Origin: Linnemannia schmuckeri
Lineage: Eukaryota; Mortierellomycota; Mortierellomycetes; Mortierellales; Mortierellaceae
Direction: 5' to 3'
DNA: 64,000 nt
Assembly: GCA_029449235.1 (NCBI GenBank)
Contig: JANATG010000001.1
Span: 3,596,001 to 3,660,000, forward strand
The notes beneath the pieces were generated by a model, which saw only the letters and a program-made list of their open reading frames with translations, did not search any database and had not been told where the DNA came from. The stretch's first letter is position 1. The number at the start of each line of letters is the position of its first letter. Positions 24,501 to 35,043 of the stretch are shown piece by piece. Position numbers and translations under genes: made by a program.

Positions 24501-24669
24501 AAAGGCGGAGACTTTGGCTGAGATTGAGACTGACGTTGAGGAGCCGACTGCCCCATTGTCGAAGAGCTCGTCGACATATGAAGACTCGGCGACTACGACC
24601 AGTCAGGATGAGGGCCCCAAGGCGAGCGAGAAGACCAAGAAAAAGAAGAAGAAAAAGTCGTCCAAGTAG
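18509..24669 (+). CDS. FYVE zinc finger, ARM-like and coiled-coil protein
   Basis: Nine exons by phase-consistent splice sites: 18509-19450, 20556-20572, 20705-20855, 21010-21055, 21176-21301, 21428-21661, 21738-22503, 22613-22650 and 22754-24669, giving about 1411 aa. Residues 1-285 are Ser/Asn/Gln-rich and disordered. A FYVE finger (about 291-351) has WVPD, CRIC, RRKHHCRQCG, CYDCC and RVCNDC: all eight zinc ligands plus the WxxD, RKHHCR and RVC motifs that bind PI3P on endosomes. The middle (about 375-1000) is alpha-helical with armadillo-like segments (LAALAEH, LYSNNGDVVKYASKTMAYLSL, CCALANLATN). From about 1035 to 1350 a highly charged coiled coil repeats ERLE(K/Q/A) units, ending in a Lys-rich tail. 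A role as an endosomal scaffold or tether is inferred. The acceptor of exon 7 could also be at 21788. Confidence 0.85.
20556..20572 (+). other. 17-nt microexon completing the FYVE motif
   Basis: The bases between TTACAG and GTAAAG encode HHCRQ plus two bases of a Cys codon. Exon 1 ends with ...VRRK at phase 0 and the next exon begins by completing that Cys and reading GHVLCYDCC. Joining them gives the canonical RRKHHCRQCG signature; skipping the 17 nt would destroy it and shift the frame. Confidence 0.9.
23520..24500 (+). repeat. Coding repeat array of the coiled coil
   Basis: Degenerate in-frame repeats encode charged heptad-like units such as LEQERLEQ. Local perfect copies include GAACGTCTCGAACAG (three copies around 24265-24306) and a 30-base unit around 23865-23930. 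Because of the codon pattern, the opposite strand is open for nearly 400 codons, which is an artefact. Confidence 0.8.
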
Positions 24670-25052
24670 ATTCTAGATCATTGAGACCCTTTTTATGCCA
24701 TTTTTTGTCGGTGCATTTCCTGTCCCTGGCATTCACAAACATCAATAACTTACATCCTCAAAAAAAATTTAGTAAAAACCGCACTTATTAATTTCACACA
24801 TGAAAGTTGACGTTTGGTAACAGTGTGCGGAATAAATTGATCAACGCGTGACTGAGTCTCGATTCTTGACTTGACGAGCTTAAGAGGCGCGCCACGAAAA
24901 TGACTAACTTTTTGAATATTTCCCACACTCTTACACTCTTACCCTTGTACTCGCTCCTCCCCCTTTCCATTTCCCTTTCGTTCACTTCCTTCTTCACCTC
25001 AACACACACATTCCCTTCTCTCATCCTTCCTCATCGCATAAAAAACACACAA
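24670..25052. promoter_or_regulatory. Spacer and leader of RraA-like gene
   Basis: Non-coding sequence between two plus-strand genes. The last ~130 bases before 25053 are CT-rich with repeated TTACAC and CCTTCTTC tracts, the usual leader composition in this window. Confidence 0.5.
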
Positions 25053-26167
25053 ATGGCAAACACCAACGCCCCACTTCCATTCTTCTCGAGCTGCGATGTC
25101 GCAGATGCATTGCAAGTACTCCGAAAGAGCGAGAACTTGCCCGACATGGAGTCTGCGGGTTACGTTCCTGACATTCACCTCTGGAGCCCACAGTTCAAGG
25201 CCGGCAACACCCGTGGTAACGCTTCCCTTCTTTTTGCCTTACCTCGAGTTGGATAGGTTATTTATGTTGGATTGAGGCGCCGCGTTTCTAATTGATTGCT
25301 CGTTTTCGTTTTTATTCTAATTGCCTTGGGATACATGATCCATGTATCAGTCTTTGGCCCTGCTTACACCGTTGAGGTAAGGAATGCAAATGAATGATGA
25401 ATGAGGCTGTTTGTAGCCAAGGCCTTTGTTCTTCCCTTCTTCTTTTTTCCCTTCATTGTTCCTGGAAGAAAATTTTGTTTAATTATAGTTCTCTAACAAA
25501 CATCTTACGTTCCTTGCAACGGTATTTCTATCCCTACAGATGGTCCCAATCACGAACACAAGCGCACCCAAATTGAGTGAGCACTTTGCAGACACGATCC
25601 CCGAGGGATCGGTGATCTGTATTTCACAGCCTGAGAATATGGTCAATGCAGTCTGGGGTGGTCTGATGACTGCTCGTGCCCAGTTCCGTGGTGCCCTAGG
25701 TGTTGTCGTCGATGGGCGGATCCGTGACCTCAACGAACAGCGTGAGGCTGGGTTCCCCGTAAGAATATGTGTTTTCTTTTTTTTCCCTTTGTCTTTGTGG
25801 TGGCGTTGTCGGTTTGTAATGTCTGCATCTTTCTCCAATGCCAACATAAAATTTTCCGTTACTTTACAAAAAAAAAAAATAGGTCTTTGCAAAGGCAACG
25901 TCAATTATGGGGGCAGGAGACCATACGAGGGCATCAAGAATCAACGTTCCCATTACGATGCAGCCCAACAAGGACCACCCCGCCGTGACAATCCATGCGG
26001 GCGACTATGTGGTTGCGGACGCGGATGGCGTGGTCGTGATCCCCAAGGATCTTTTGGCCAAGGTCGAGGCGCAGTGCAAGAAGGCGACTGCGATTGATGA
26101 TCAGTGCATGGCGGCCTTAAAGACTGGCGAGGGTATCGCGGCTACTTTTAAGAAGTACCGTGGATGA
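25053..26167 (+). CDS. RraA-like / 4-hydroxy-4-methyl-2-oxoglutarate aldolase family
   Basis: Four exons, 25053-25215, 25351-25376 (26 nt), 25540-25758 and 25883-26167, all GT-AG and phase-consistent, encode 230 aa. The order of motifs matches the RraA fold family: SCDVADAL near the N-terminus, VFGPAYTVE, an active-site lid (NAVWGGLMTARA) and GALGVVVDGRIRDLNEQREAGFPVFA. R125 and D126 in that last motif correspond to the Arg and Asp that bind the 2-oxo acid and Mg2+ in HMG/oxaloacetate aldolases. The C-terminal half has HAGDYVVADADGVVVIPKDL. Eukaryotic members mostly act as class II pyruvate aldolases or oxaloacetate decarboxylases rather than as RNase E regulators. The substrate here is undetermined. 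Confidence 0.85.
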
Positions 26168-27263
26168 ATTGCAGAGGGAGAAGAGAAAGACACGACGCGA
26201 CTAGTGTTGATATTGTAGTGTAGTGCAGGCGGTAGATTTTTTTTTGTTTGATGATTGAAACAACCCCTCTTGAAGCAATTCTTTTGTGATATGGGCAAGG
26301 CCAAGGAAGAAGAGAAAGCGGATTGAGAGGGGATGTGTCTACAATACGGCTCGTCAGAGTATAATATGGATGTGAAAAACTAAGCGAAATCATGACCAGG
26401 CCAAAAAAAAAAAAAAAAAAAAAAAAAAAAACGACAAACAAGTTCATGTCCGCTCCTTTTCGCGTTTGTTGTCGTTCCAGTCGGTCTTACCTGATTTTGT
26501 TGTCCCTCGATAGGCGAGGAAGCAAGGGCTGACCTTTTTATTTGGATTAGAGCCTGAAAGAATTCTTGCGCACCAACTCTCGCCATTACCTCCTTTAGAT
26601 CATCCACTACTTGTCTCCAGATTTCGCGAAACACAGATGAGCATGATATTTTTTCAGATCAAGAGGAGTGCCAAGGGGAATCAAAAGGGCGAGACAAGAA
26701 CGCTCAGGCGCTTCCTCTTTTGTGTTTTATGCGGTTCTCTTTCCTTTCATGGCTTTCAACTCACCACGTCCTTATTTTAAAAGCTTTGGTGAGGTCTAGA
26801 TCTTAATACCACACACACTCTCTCTCTCCTAATTTCTTTTTCACGCGCTCAAGAGTCCATTCCATTGAATACCCATATCCTTCCTTCCCCTCCCTCTTCC
26901 CATAGTTTTCTTAAGTTGAGCCATAGTAATATGCGATGTTTTGTTCCCTTTGCCTTTATTTTTCTGTTGACTCTTACAACCACATCTCGCAACATTAGAA
27001 AAACAATATAGGAGAAAAAGCAGGAGAGACAAATGATAGATGATAGTTTTAGGTCTAAAAAATTCAAGCATGGAAGAAGAGAGACTGATTGGCATGCATG
27101 ATCGTCCTCCCTTTTCCGCAACAACTGTATTCCATTCTTTTGGTTGCCTACCTTAGGTCTGAAAAAAGCAGTTTTTTTAAAAAAAAAGTGCAAACGCTTT
27201 GAAGTCCCCTGTCACTCTTACTCACTCACACTCCCTCTCACAAACACAGACTTTCCCAAATAA
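26168..27263. other. Gene-poor interval with poly-A tract
   Basis: About 1.1 kb. It includes the 3' region of the RraA-like gene and a 29-nt A run (26403-26431). No coding sequence is supported on either strand. Confidence 0.55.
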
Positions 27264-27554
27264 ACGCACTCAGTCATACTCACACTCAATCAAAAATTTC
27301 CAAATACTGTTTTCGAGTCTTCCGCCGCCTGGCTCGCCTCATTTGCCATTGCATCTGTTATTTCTGCGGTGTTGCTGGCTGCAGGCGGGGTCTATGAAGA
27401 CCTTTATCGTATCGAAGACGTGGCCGGTGTCAATAACACCGTTTACGACAATCCTGACTTACAAATGCCACAACCTGAGGGAACGACATATGGCAGTAAC
27501 GAGAATGCTGAAAAATGTGTTGTCCTTCACGACTGCAATGCCGACGTCTCATGA
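27264..27554 (+). CDS. Orphan exon-like ORF with a membrane segment
   Basis: The frame is open from just after a stop at 27261-27263 to TGA at 27552-27554. From about 27300 it reads like protein: a hydrophobic helix (WLASFAIASVISAVLLAAGG), then a polar tail VYEDLYRIEDVAGVNNTVYDNP...CVVLHDCNADVS. GC content rises over the helix and tail relative to the flanks. There is no ATG before the helix, so either an upstream exon has been missed (possible acceptors at 27271-27272 or 27316-27317) or this is the 3' remnant of a dead gene. An ATG within the helix (27369 frame) is not available as a true start. Family not recognised. The partial gene or relic status is unresolved. Confidence 0.35.
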   Translation, partial: THSVILTLNQKFPNTVFESSAAWLASFAIASVISAVLLAAGGVYEDLYRIEDVAGVNNTVYDNPDLQMPQPEGTTYGSNENAEKCVVLHDCNADVS

Positions 27555-27975
27555 AGACAGCAGTATCTAAAGCCGTCCTTAAATGAGTTGTCATCGTAAG
27601 TTTCAACTATTTTTTGTAAACGTTCTCGGAGCGTTGAACATAGAGTGACAGTGGTGCGAATACACCCTGATGAACTCGCCCTTACACTCATTTACTATTG
27701 CACTTGTTAAAATTGGTATTAGGAGTGTGCGGACAAGTTCCTGGTACACGAACGGGTCTTCTTTCGTGAAACCTTTCGACCCTTCCCAACTCTTTCATTT
27801 TTTTTTTTTCGCTGTGGTTGCCAGGAATTCGCCCGTTGGAAAGAATAATCGTGACTGCGTTTGTGCACATGTGGACATGTGTGAGCCATTGCGACCTTTC
27901 CTACCTTTGGCTCGTTTTTACCTTCTCCCTCTTACAACCTCTCCTTCACACCTTCCACTTTTCATTCATCTCAAC
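27555..27975. promoter_or_regulatory. Spacer and leader of Josephin gene
   Basis: Non-coding, with a short T run near 27800 and a CT-rich leader at 27890-27970. Confidence 0.45.
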
Positions 27976-29262
27976 ATGCAAGAACAACAACAAGAACACA
28001 TGGCACAGATCACCTCAACACGGTCACTCTACCACGAGTGCCAGAACCATGGCCAATGCGGAAAGGTGTGTTTGCTCTACTCACCATCTCTCACTGTACA
28101 TCACATTAACTCGCACTTGACAATGACAAAAAAACGACACATGAACTAACCAACGAGCCTACGACATACTTCCCTTCTCCCTTGCCTGTTACCCCCTGCG
28201 CATAGCACACCCTCAATAACTTGGTATGGCTCTTCATCTCATTTCAGACTCCTCAGCACAGTTCGCTAGTCCACTTGTTAAAAAAAGAAGCGTTGCTGAC
28301 CAACAACACACATGCCAGCCCTTATCATCATGTTACGGCTCACTTACTCTTTCCTCAACACTCACCACAAAAATAGCTGCAGGGACCAGTCTTTTCAATA
28401 GCAGACCTGGACATCATAGCAGAAGATCTTCGTAAGATTGCACAGGAAAGTCTTCAAAAGACTATTTGGAAGAACCCATACAAGAGTCCCATGTAAGAAG
28501 TCGTTCCCCTCTCCTCCCTATGTCATTTCGAATGTCTCGTGAGTAACGCTTGGACCTTTAGACTAACTGTCAACTCTGTTTTAACTTCTGTTTTTTCTAG
28601 GGGTATGGGATATTATGACGTGAGTGTGCTTGAGGCAGCCCTGAACAAACAACATTGCACACTAGCATGGTTCGACGCACGGCGAGGTACAGAGGAGTGA
28701 TGCAGTCATGCATTACAAACGGTTTTCTCTGAGTTTACATTTTTTTTGTTAACAAATCATATCTTTTTCATCACTTTTAGATATCGCAGAGAGTCTAGCA
28801 CAGCAGGATGAATCAATGGTGGGACTTATTGTACATGTACCGACAAGCCCTCGCTGGGTTCCATTCTGGAAGGGCCAGCATTGGTTTGGCGTCCTACGGC
28901 TCTCGAACGGTGCATTTGTGAATTTGGACTCGAGATTGTCCCAGCCCACCGCGTTTGCTGGATTTGATGATGTATGTCTATCAATGAGAAATACCCCCTT
29001 TTGTGTCACGTCAGACTGATTTTTTTTTCCTTCCCCGTGTTCGTGATTGAAAATTAACTTTTGTTACTTGGATGAATACTAGACGATCGAGTTCCTGAAC
29101 GAAATTCTTCAAAACGACGGGCGGTTATTCTTCATCCACCGCGATACGATCGAGTCAAAGGAGCAAGTGCAAGGAGAAAAGGGGAGCGCGTCAGGAATAG
29201 TCGCGTTTGAGCCAATAGCAGCAGCAGCCGCAAAAGAATACGAAGAAGAAAGCGCGTCATAG
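27976..29262 (+). CDS. Josephin-domain deubiquitinase (JOSD1/2-like)
   Basis: Six exons: 27976-28065, 28206-28223 (18 nt), 28377-28492, 28601-28686, 28781-28971 and 29083-29262, phase-consistent, 226 aa. The N-terminal YHECQNHGQCGK-HTLNNL-LQG matches the Josephin signature; C28 is the predicted nucleophile. H137 in GQHWFGVLRL is the catalytic His, and D153 in FVNLDSRL occupies the third position, Asp as in JOSD1/2 rather than Asn as in ataxin-3. Length is close to a stand-alone Josephin domain, with a short C-terminal tail and no UIM repeats. It would cleave ubiquitin chains or ester/amide-linked ubiquitin. The motif GYYDVSVLEAAL corresponds to the conserved N.DV.V...AL segment of the family. 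Confidence 0.88.
28206..28223 (+). other. 18-nt microexon of the Josephin gene
   Basis: Flanked by CATAG and GTATGG, it encodes exactly HTLNNL in phase 0. These residues follow the catalytic Cys by three positions and are among the most conserved in Josephin domains, which supports inclusion. Confidence 0.85.
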
Positions 29263-29593
29263 CACCGATCAAAATATAGCCACAGGCACTGTTGATCAAT
29301 CGCCAATCACCCAATGTTTGTTTCACTGATCGTCTCGCAAATGTGAGATGGTGTCAGGATGTAGGCAGTGATGGTGTCAGTGGTATTCACGCGACCAAGA
29401 CAAAAATGATGAAAGAAAGAGAAACCCCGAATCATCTCCATCCTTCCGGAAGGAAGGATAAGAGACTGTGTCCTCCTCTGTTTGTACCTATTGTTACTTT
29501 TTGTCCTTTTCCTTATCTTCCATCTTTCTCTTAACTTGCTGCTTCTACTCACCCTCGACCCTTCACGTACTCTCTTTTTTCCCAGTCCTCAAC
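29263..29593. promoter_or_regulatory. Spacer and leader of BTB gene
   Basis: A 331-base non-coding spacer. The final ~110 bases are CT-rich, ending CCTCAACATGG at the chosen start. Confidence 0.5.
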
Positions 29594-32500
29594 ATGGACA
29601 ATGACAACAACCAAGAAGATGCGCTGATCCGGAACCACCAGCAGCAGCGGCAACAGGAACAGCCGAGACAACGATTACAACAACAACAGCAACACCACCA
29701 TCAACACCTTCGTTTCGACCCACGCCTCGGTCAGCATCAGGGCCACAATCAATTCTTGACTTCAGCCTTCCCCCTGCCACCCTCTTCCCCTCAACAGTAT
29801 TCAAACGGTAGTGGTATTCCTCCTACTCCACTACAGCAACATCAGCATCACTCCTACGAACCATTTTCGATGGCTTCCTCCCTCTCATCTTCTGCTGACC
29901 CCCGCTCGGAACAGTTCATGTCAAGCAGCAGCAGGAACAGTACCTTCGCCCAGCAACAGCAGTATCCAACAGGACCTCAAAGTGGCCGTGTAGCGCAAGG
30001 TCCAGCTGAGGAGATGTACAGACTTGGTGGTGGTGGCATGTCGGCCGAGGCGCGAGAACAGGAAGCTGAAGCACTCGCGATCCATAGGCAGTACCAGCAA
30101 CGTCTCTTGCAAGAACAGCATCAACGCCGCGCGTCACCTTCGACACCAGCAACGCCTCGTCTTCCTGCAGTACACCCTTTTCAGAGTTTAGCGCCTAACA
30201 TCCCACATTGGCACCAGCAGCAGCAGCTTCAGCAGCCACAGCACATGTGGCGCATACAACCACCACTGCACCAGACATCTCAGCAAAGTCAGTTTGGCTC
30301 CGTTGGAATGTCGAGTTCACCTCTTTTGGCCCCCGCGCAGTCGACCACTACTGGTCGCCAAAGATCTTCTCCGAGGCTGTCGAGTCCCACGTCAGGCCGT
30401 CATGCAAGCTCTGTCTCATCATCGTCGTCGTCTTTGCATCCGGGAGGTAGTGCGCTTGGGTTTGGGCGTGTGAATCCTTACCCACCTCCGCAACTAACTT
30501 CACGAAGCCAAAGCCATCAGTATCATCGACGGTCAGGCGTTACCATCGATGTTGATGCTTTGCCCACCTTGAACCCAGATCCTGCGCTGCGACAACATGA
30601 TCACTCGCAACAAGGACAGCAGAGCCAGAGGGCCGTACCTCCATCTCTCCCCTCGACATCTCGCCCCTTTGCAGGCCCAGCAGGCAGAGCACCATTCACT
30701 TCACCACCACCAGTGAGAATGACCCCCCCTCCGCCTCCTGCCTACGATTTCGGTGGTGGTGATAGTGATGGTGATGGAAATGGAGACGGCCTTGGATACG
30801 ACTCTGCATGTCTACACCAACCACGTCCTGTTGAGACGGTCCTCCCGGCTCAAGCACCTATTTCGATCTATGGTCCTCGAAACAACGACGGTAATATGGG
30901 TGATGATGGAGGCGCAGGTGGTGATCTCGAAATGGACTACATTCTGGAAGAAGAGGAGCAAGGCCCACCTCCAATCGAGGTGACCCTGAACGTTGACATT
31001 CCAAAGTCCTCACGTCCGCCTACCGAGGGTGTCCCGAGTACAACCGTATTGAATGTCAACCCATCTTGGCACGTGGTCTTTGTGGAAACAATTCAGCACC
31101 AACGAATCCGGACCTCGATTAGGATCCAGTTCTGTCCGAGCTCGTCGACAGCTAGGTTGATCGAGCACCGGTCTAAGGTCCGCAGACTGCAAACTGTCCA
31201 AGTGATTGGGTATGCAAGTCGTCGCGTTGAGTTGAGTCGACGGATCCAAGGTCAAACTCTCCTGAACAGAGGAGGGCTCATCAGTAAGTGCCTGCATCAC
31301 TCTCAGCAAGTTGGCGCAGCGATATGACATCTTTGTTCCAACGAACATATATTGATATTCTTCTTTTTTTTCTATCTTTCTATTTGTCCTATAGTCCACT
31401 TGGATCCGGCATCGATTACGTTCAACGAAGCTAGCTACGGGTTCACGCTATCACTGACCAGCTTTGAGATGGATCAGTTGTCTCGGACACGCAACAGTCG
31501 ACCAGACATCCCCCTGTCCCTGGCGCGTCAACAGAATTCTGCCTACTGTCGTCGAAACCTCAAGGAGATGTACTACGACACCATTTCCAAGGACGTTGCC
31601 ATCACCCTTCGACCGTCGGGTGAAGTCTTTTACGCGCACAGTATTGTCCTCGAAAGCCATGCCTATTTTCGAGCACTTGTTGAGCAGCAGAATCAGTCGC
31701 GGGGGTCACCTATGGCAGCAGGTCAAGATGCAGGGGAGGAAGGAACCGGTATGGCTGTCGAGATCGACGCAGTCGTTGACGAAGAAGGGTATGCTCAGCC
31801 TCTCCGCCCTCAACTGCAACAGCGATCGTTGGATGACCAGGGCTCTTCTAGATATCCTTATGGTGGTGCTGGGCCCTTCGGTACCACAGGGGGAGGAGGG
31901 AATGGGTCAGGTCTGGCAAGCCAGGATCGCTCTCGGGCAAAGACCGTGATTGAGGTGAATGACACGAGTCCGACGGTCTTTCGTGCAGTATTGCATTTCA
32001 TGTACATGGGCCATGTCCCTGTTACTGGCATCTTTGCGAACCAGACGCCGCAGCCGCAGCAATCGCACCAGCAGACACCTGCCCTTTCTGCAAGTGCCGC
32101 TCAGACCAATACTCCTGCGCCAACCCAGGATACCAGTACATTTTCTATGTCAGCAGCTCCTCATGCTATGAATCCGACTGTAGGTACTAAATCTGGTTCA
32201 GGCACATCAAGCATGACCGGACTGGATGTCCTCACGGCAGCTGCAGCTCTTGCAGCAACAGAGGCAGCTTCTGGCGCCTCGTCTTCTCCTTTGAGTGGAT
32301 CGTGTTCCGCCTTGGAGACCTCACCTTTGGATCTACCTATGGGTCCGCCGCCTTCTTCCTTGACACCTACTGTCTCCTCAGCTGCGGCTCTAACACCCAC
32401 GATTGGTGCCACCACCACCGTCAACGCCAATGCATCGGCAGCAGCAGCCACTGCGCCGCCGGCTACAGCAGCGACGACGACAATTGTCGGAGAATTCCCC

Positions 32501-32809
32501 TGGCGCGAGGTATACGAGATTGCGGCGCGGTATCAACTCTCTGGCCTGATGCACCTGGCAAAAGTGGCACTGATCTCACGTCTGGATGTCAATCGAGCGA
32601 TTCAAGAGCTGTTCGAATGGGCGTACCACCACAAGCCTCTCATCCCTGCATACGTCAGTTTTTTGATCGAGCGGGTTGACGCGACGGTTCTGAACGGCCG
32701 ACGGTCGATCCTGTGGCCGTACCATGATCTCTGCCCTGCCTACGATGAAATCATGATGGACTTTATGAGGTTGCTTAGTGAGCGCAAAAATGCAAACACT
32801 TTGATCTGA
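29594..32809 (+). CDS. BTB/POZ-like protein with long disordered inserts
   Basis: Two exons, 29594-31283 and 31395-32809 (donor GTAAGT, acceptor TATAG), encode 1034 aa. Residues 1-440 are Gln/His/Ser/Pro-rich. A beta-rich segment at about 500-610 (SWHVVFVETIQHQRIRT and later GFTLSLTSFEM) could be a MATH-like domain. The BTB fold is split: KDVAITLRPSGEVFYAHSIVLESHAYFRALV (about 629-659), then an ~85-residue insert, then TVIEVNDTSPTVFRAVLHFMYMGHVP, another ~150-residue Ala/Thr/Ser insert and the helical FPWREVYEIAARYQLSGLMHLAKVAL plus a BACK-like tail. MATH-BTB proteins are usually Cullin-3 adaptors. That role is inferred from domain order only. The frame extends upstream of 29594, but only through leader sequence. 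Confidence 0.8.
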
Positions 32810-33138
32810 TTTGTTGTAGTCTTGAAGAGATTACGGTTTTGGTTTTTGGTTTTGAATTGCTTGGCTTGTTTGGTTTTTGTTCACTGTTGCAGACGGACTG
32901 TCCTCTTTTCTCTTTTCTCTTTTCTCTTTTCTCTTTGCGTGTTACGTTTTTGCTTACCCTTTTTTTTTCCTTTATTTTTCTTTTCCTTTTGACTGTGACC
33001 TTTGACTCCCTATCTCCCGTTCAAAAGAAATGCATCTTTGTCTTATGAAAAACATTGAGATTTTATTTCTCCACTTTGGTGCAGTACATCGAAAAAAATA
33101 AAGCAAAGAAAAAAAAATCGCGATTGTTTGACAAGATT
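32810..33138. other. Convergent 3' spacer
   Basis: A 329-base gap between two genes that converge. It contains a (TTTTCTC)n stretch at about 32904-32935. AATAAA-like A/T sequence is present for both 3' ends. Confidence 0.55.
32904..32935. repeat. (TTTTCTC)n short tandem repeat
   Basis: Four near-perfect copies of the heptamer TTTTCTC on the plus strand. The same unit recurs at about 49790-49819 upstream of the bleomycin hydrolase gene. Confidence 0.8.
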
Positions 33139-35043
33139 TTATCGTCGATCGCGGTCAAGATGTCTGGTGTGAGTTTGATAATCCAGTAGCCAGCGTCCAT
33201 CCTGCCCTGCGATGGTGTGAGTCCTCGTGGATTGGACCAACACGCTGGGCAATAATCCTGATGATGTATCGCCGTTACTGCTGCTGCTGTTGTTGTTGTT
33301 GTTGTTGTTGTTATTGATGGTAGTACCGTACTCCTGCATAATGATGTCGGAGGACGAGATGGGAGTCCAGCGACAACGTGAGATGGAGCAGTTGGGGACT
33401 GGGACCAGGATGGGCGTCTCCAGACATCCCTCCAGTAGAGCTATGTTATTTTGTCGAAAAGAGGGGAGCCATTTCGAAGTCAGAAATGTGGTCGAACAAA
33501 CAAACAACAATGGATGAACAATGCAACTTTCTATGGGACTTACCATTGACGGGAGAGGCGTGGGTGACGAATACAATCGAAAGATCATGATCCTTATACT
33601 TGTTGTTGTTGCTGTTGGTATAAGTGTCGAGAATATGGGCGAGAGTACGTTCAAGTCGTGATTGCATATCCTCTCTGGTCTCGGGCCAAGATGGGAGGGA
33701 CCTGTCTTTGGCCTGGTACTTCCAATCGATAGAGTAGTACTGTTCATGGTCGCGGCGAGACATGGCCAACTCTTGGATCCGTTGGACAATGATAGATTCT
33801 GGGGGTTGGCCTGACATATATCCTATTGACAGCCATTCTATTGTAGGAAAGAGAAGGAGGAGTAAAGAGGGAGGAGGTTAGTTACTTACTGCTCTTTTTG
33901 GGCGTATTTCTCGGCTGTATATGCTCTATGAGAATACATAGACAGTAAACACATGATATTCTTAATTTTTTTCCCTCTTGTGTTGCACTGTATGCGAGGG
34001 CATGTGGAGAAACAACAAACGTCGGATGGACTCACTCGTCTGTTCAGGGGTCACACACAAACACACCGGTACAAATACACCGACATGAACACAAAACAAC
34101 GAACAAAGGCAAACCGAGTCGAAACAAACGACGACGAACGACATGTACTCATTCCATTCTACCCATTCGCTCATGCAGAGACCAACATTCATTTCCGTTT
34201 CCCCTTCTCCCCACTTTCCTACTTCCACCCTTTCCTATTTTAATTCGCCAACTTGCCTGATAGTCCAGTCTCGACAGCGATGGTCACCGCATCGCCATCC
34301 TCTTGAAGTTGTTGATGAAGATTGCCTTCAGTAGCGGCTCCCCCTGTTCCGGAAGAAGACTTGACGGCGGGCAAACTCCGCATCCCGATCGCCATTTCGA
34401 TCGCAGTCTGGGAGCACCTCAGGAACGGGCTTGTGACGATCGCAAAGTGGTGTGGTTTCTTCTTGCTTCTGCTGCTGCTGCCATGTGAAGAAAAGGTCGA
34501 AGGACTGCCGACTCGCCCGGCGGATCTTCTCTCGTCCTGTCCTTGTCCTTGTTGTGTTGGAGATGATCCTGATATGTTTTCCTGGTTATGAGGGGGCGTG
34601 ATCCTTGTTGTTGATGTTGTTGTTGATAAAGGCACTCGGGAGAGGTCTGGAGATTCTGGAGGCGTCATTCTCTGTAAGGTTATCGTCGTGGTCGATGACT
34701 CATTACCTCCACGTCCTTCTCCCCCTTGACCTCTCTGTTGCTGCGGTATGCTATCTTCTTCATCCTTGTCCCCACCAGTCTGGATCTTGGACGCAGAAAC
34801 CTTCAACAAATCAATCTCTTTCCTAACAAAACAAGAAACCTCAACATCCACGGGTGGTGAGAGCGAGGAGGAAGAACTCTCATGGGCAAAATCCCGGATC
34901 ATCTTGCCGGTTTGTCGGGCCTGGAGTTTCCCTAGTTGAGTGAGGGGCGGATCTTGCGGGCAGGGTGAGGTTGTTGCCCAGGTGGAGTCGACTTGGTCGA
35001 TGCGTTGGCCATGGCGGACAAAGTATAGGCTAATATTTGGCAT
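33139..35043 (-). CDS. Histidine phosphatase (phosphoglycerate mutase-like)
   Basis: Three exons on the minus strand: 35043-34257, 33837-33544 and 33440-33139, giving 460 aa. The start reads ISLYFVRHGQRID with the catalytic His11 in the RHG motif. IVTSPFLRCSQTA and the family motif GLSEWL follow; the latter is formed only when exon 1 is joined to exon 2 at 33837. The second catalytic His355 lies in FVTHASPVN. The first intron uses a GC donor (CAG|GCAAGT). An ~130-residue Ser/Thr/Gln-rich insert separates the first two motifs, and the C-terminus has an Asn/Ser run. The arrangement resembles the UBASH3/TFIIIC tau-55 branch of the superfamily. Substrate (phosphoprotein or small phosphoester) unknown. 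Confidence 0.82.
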
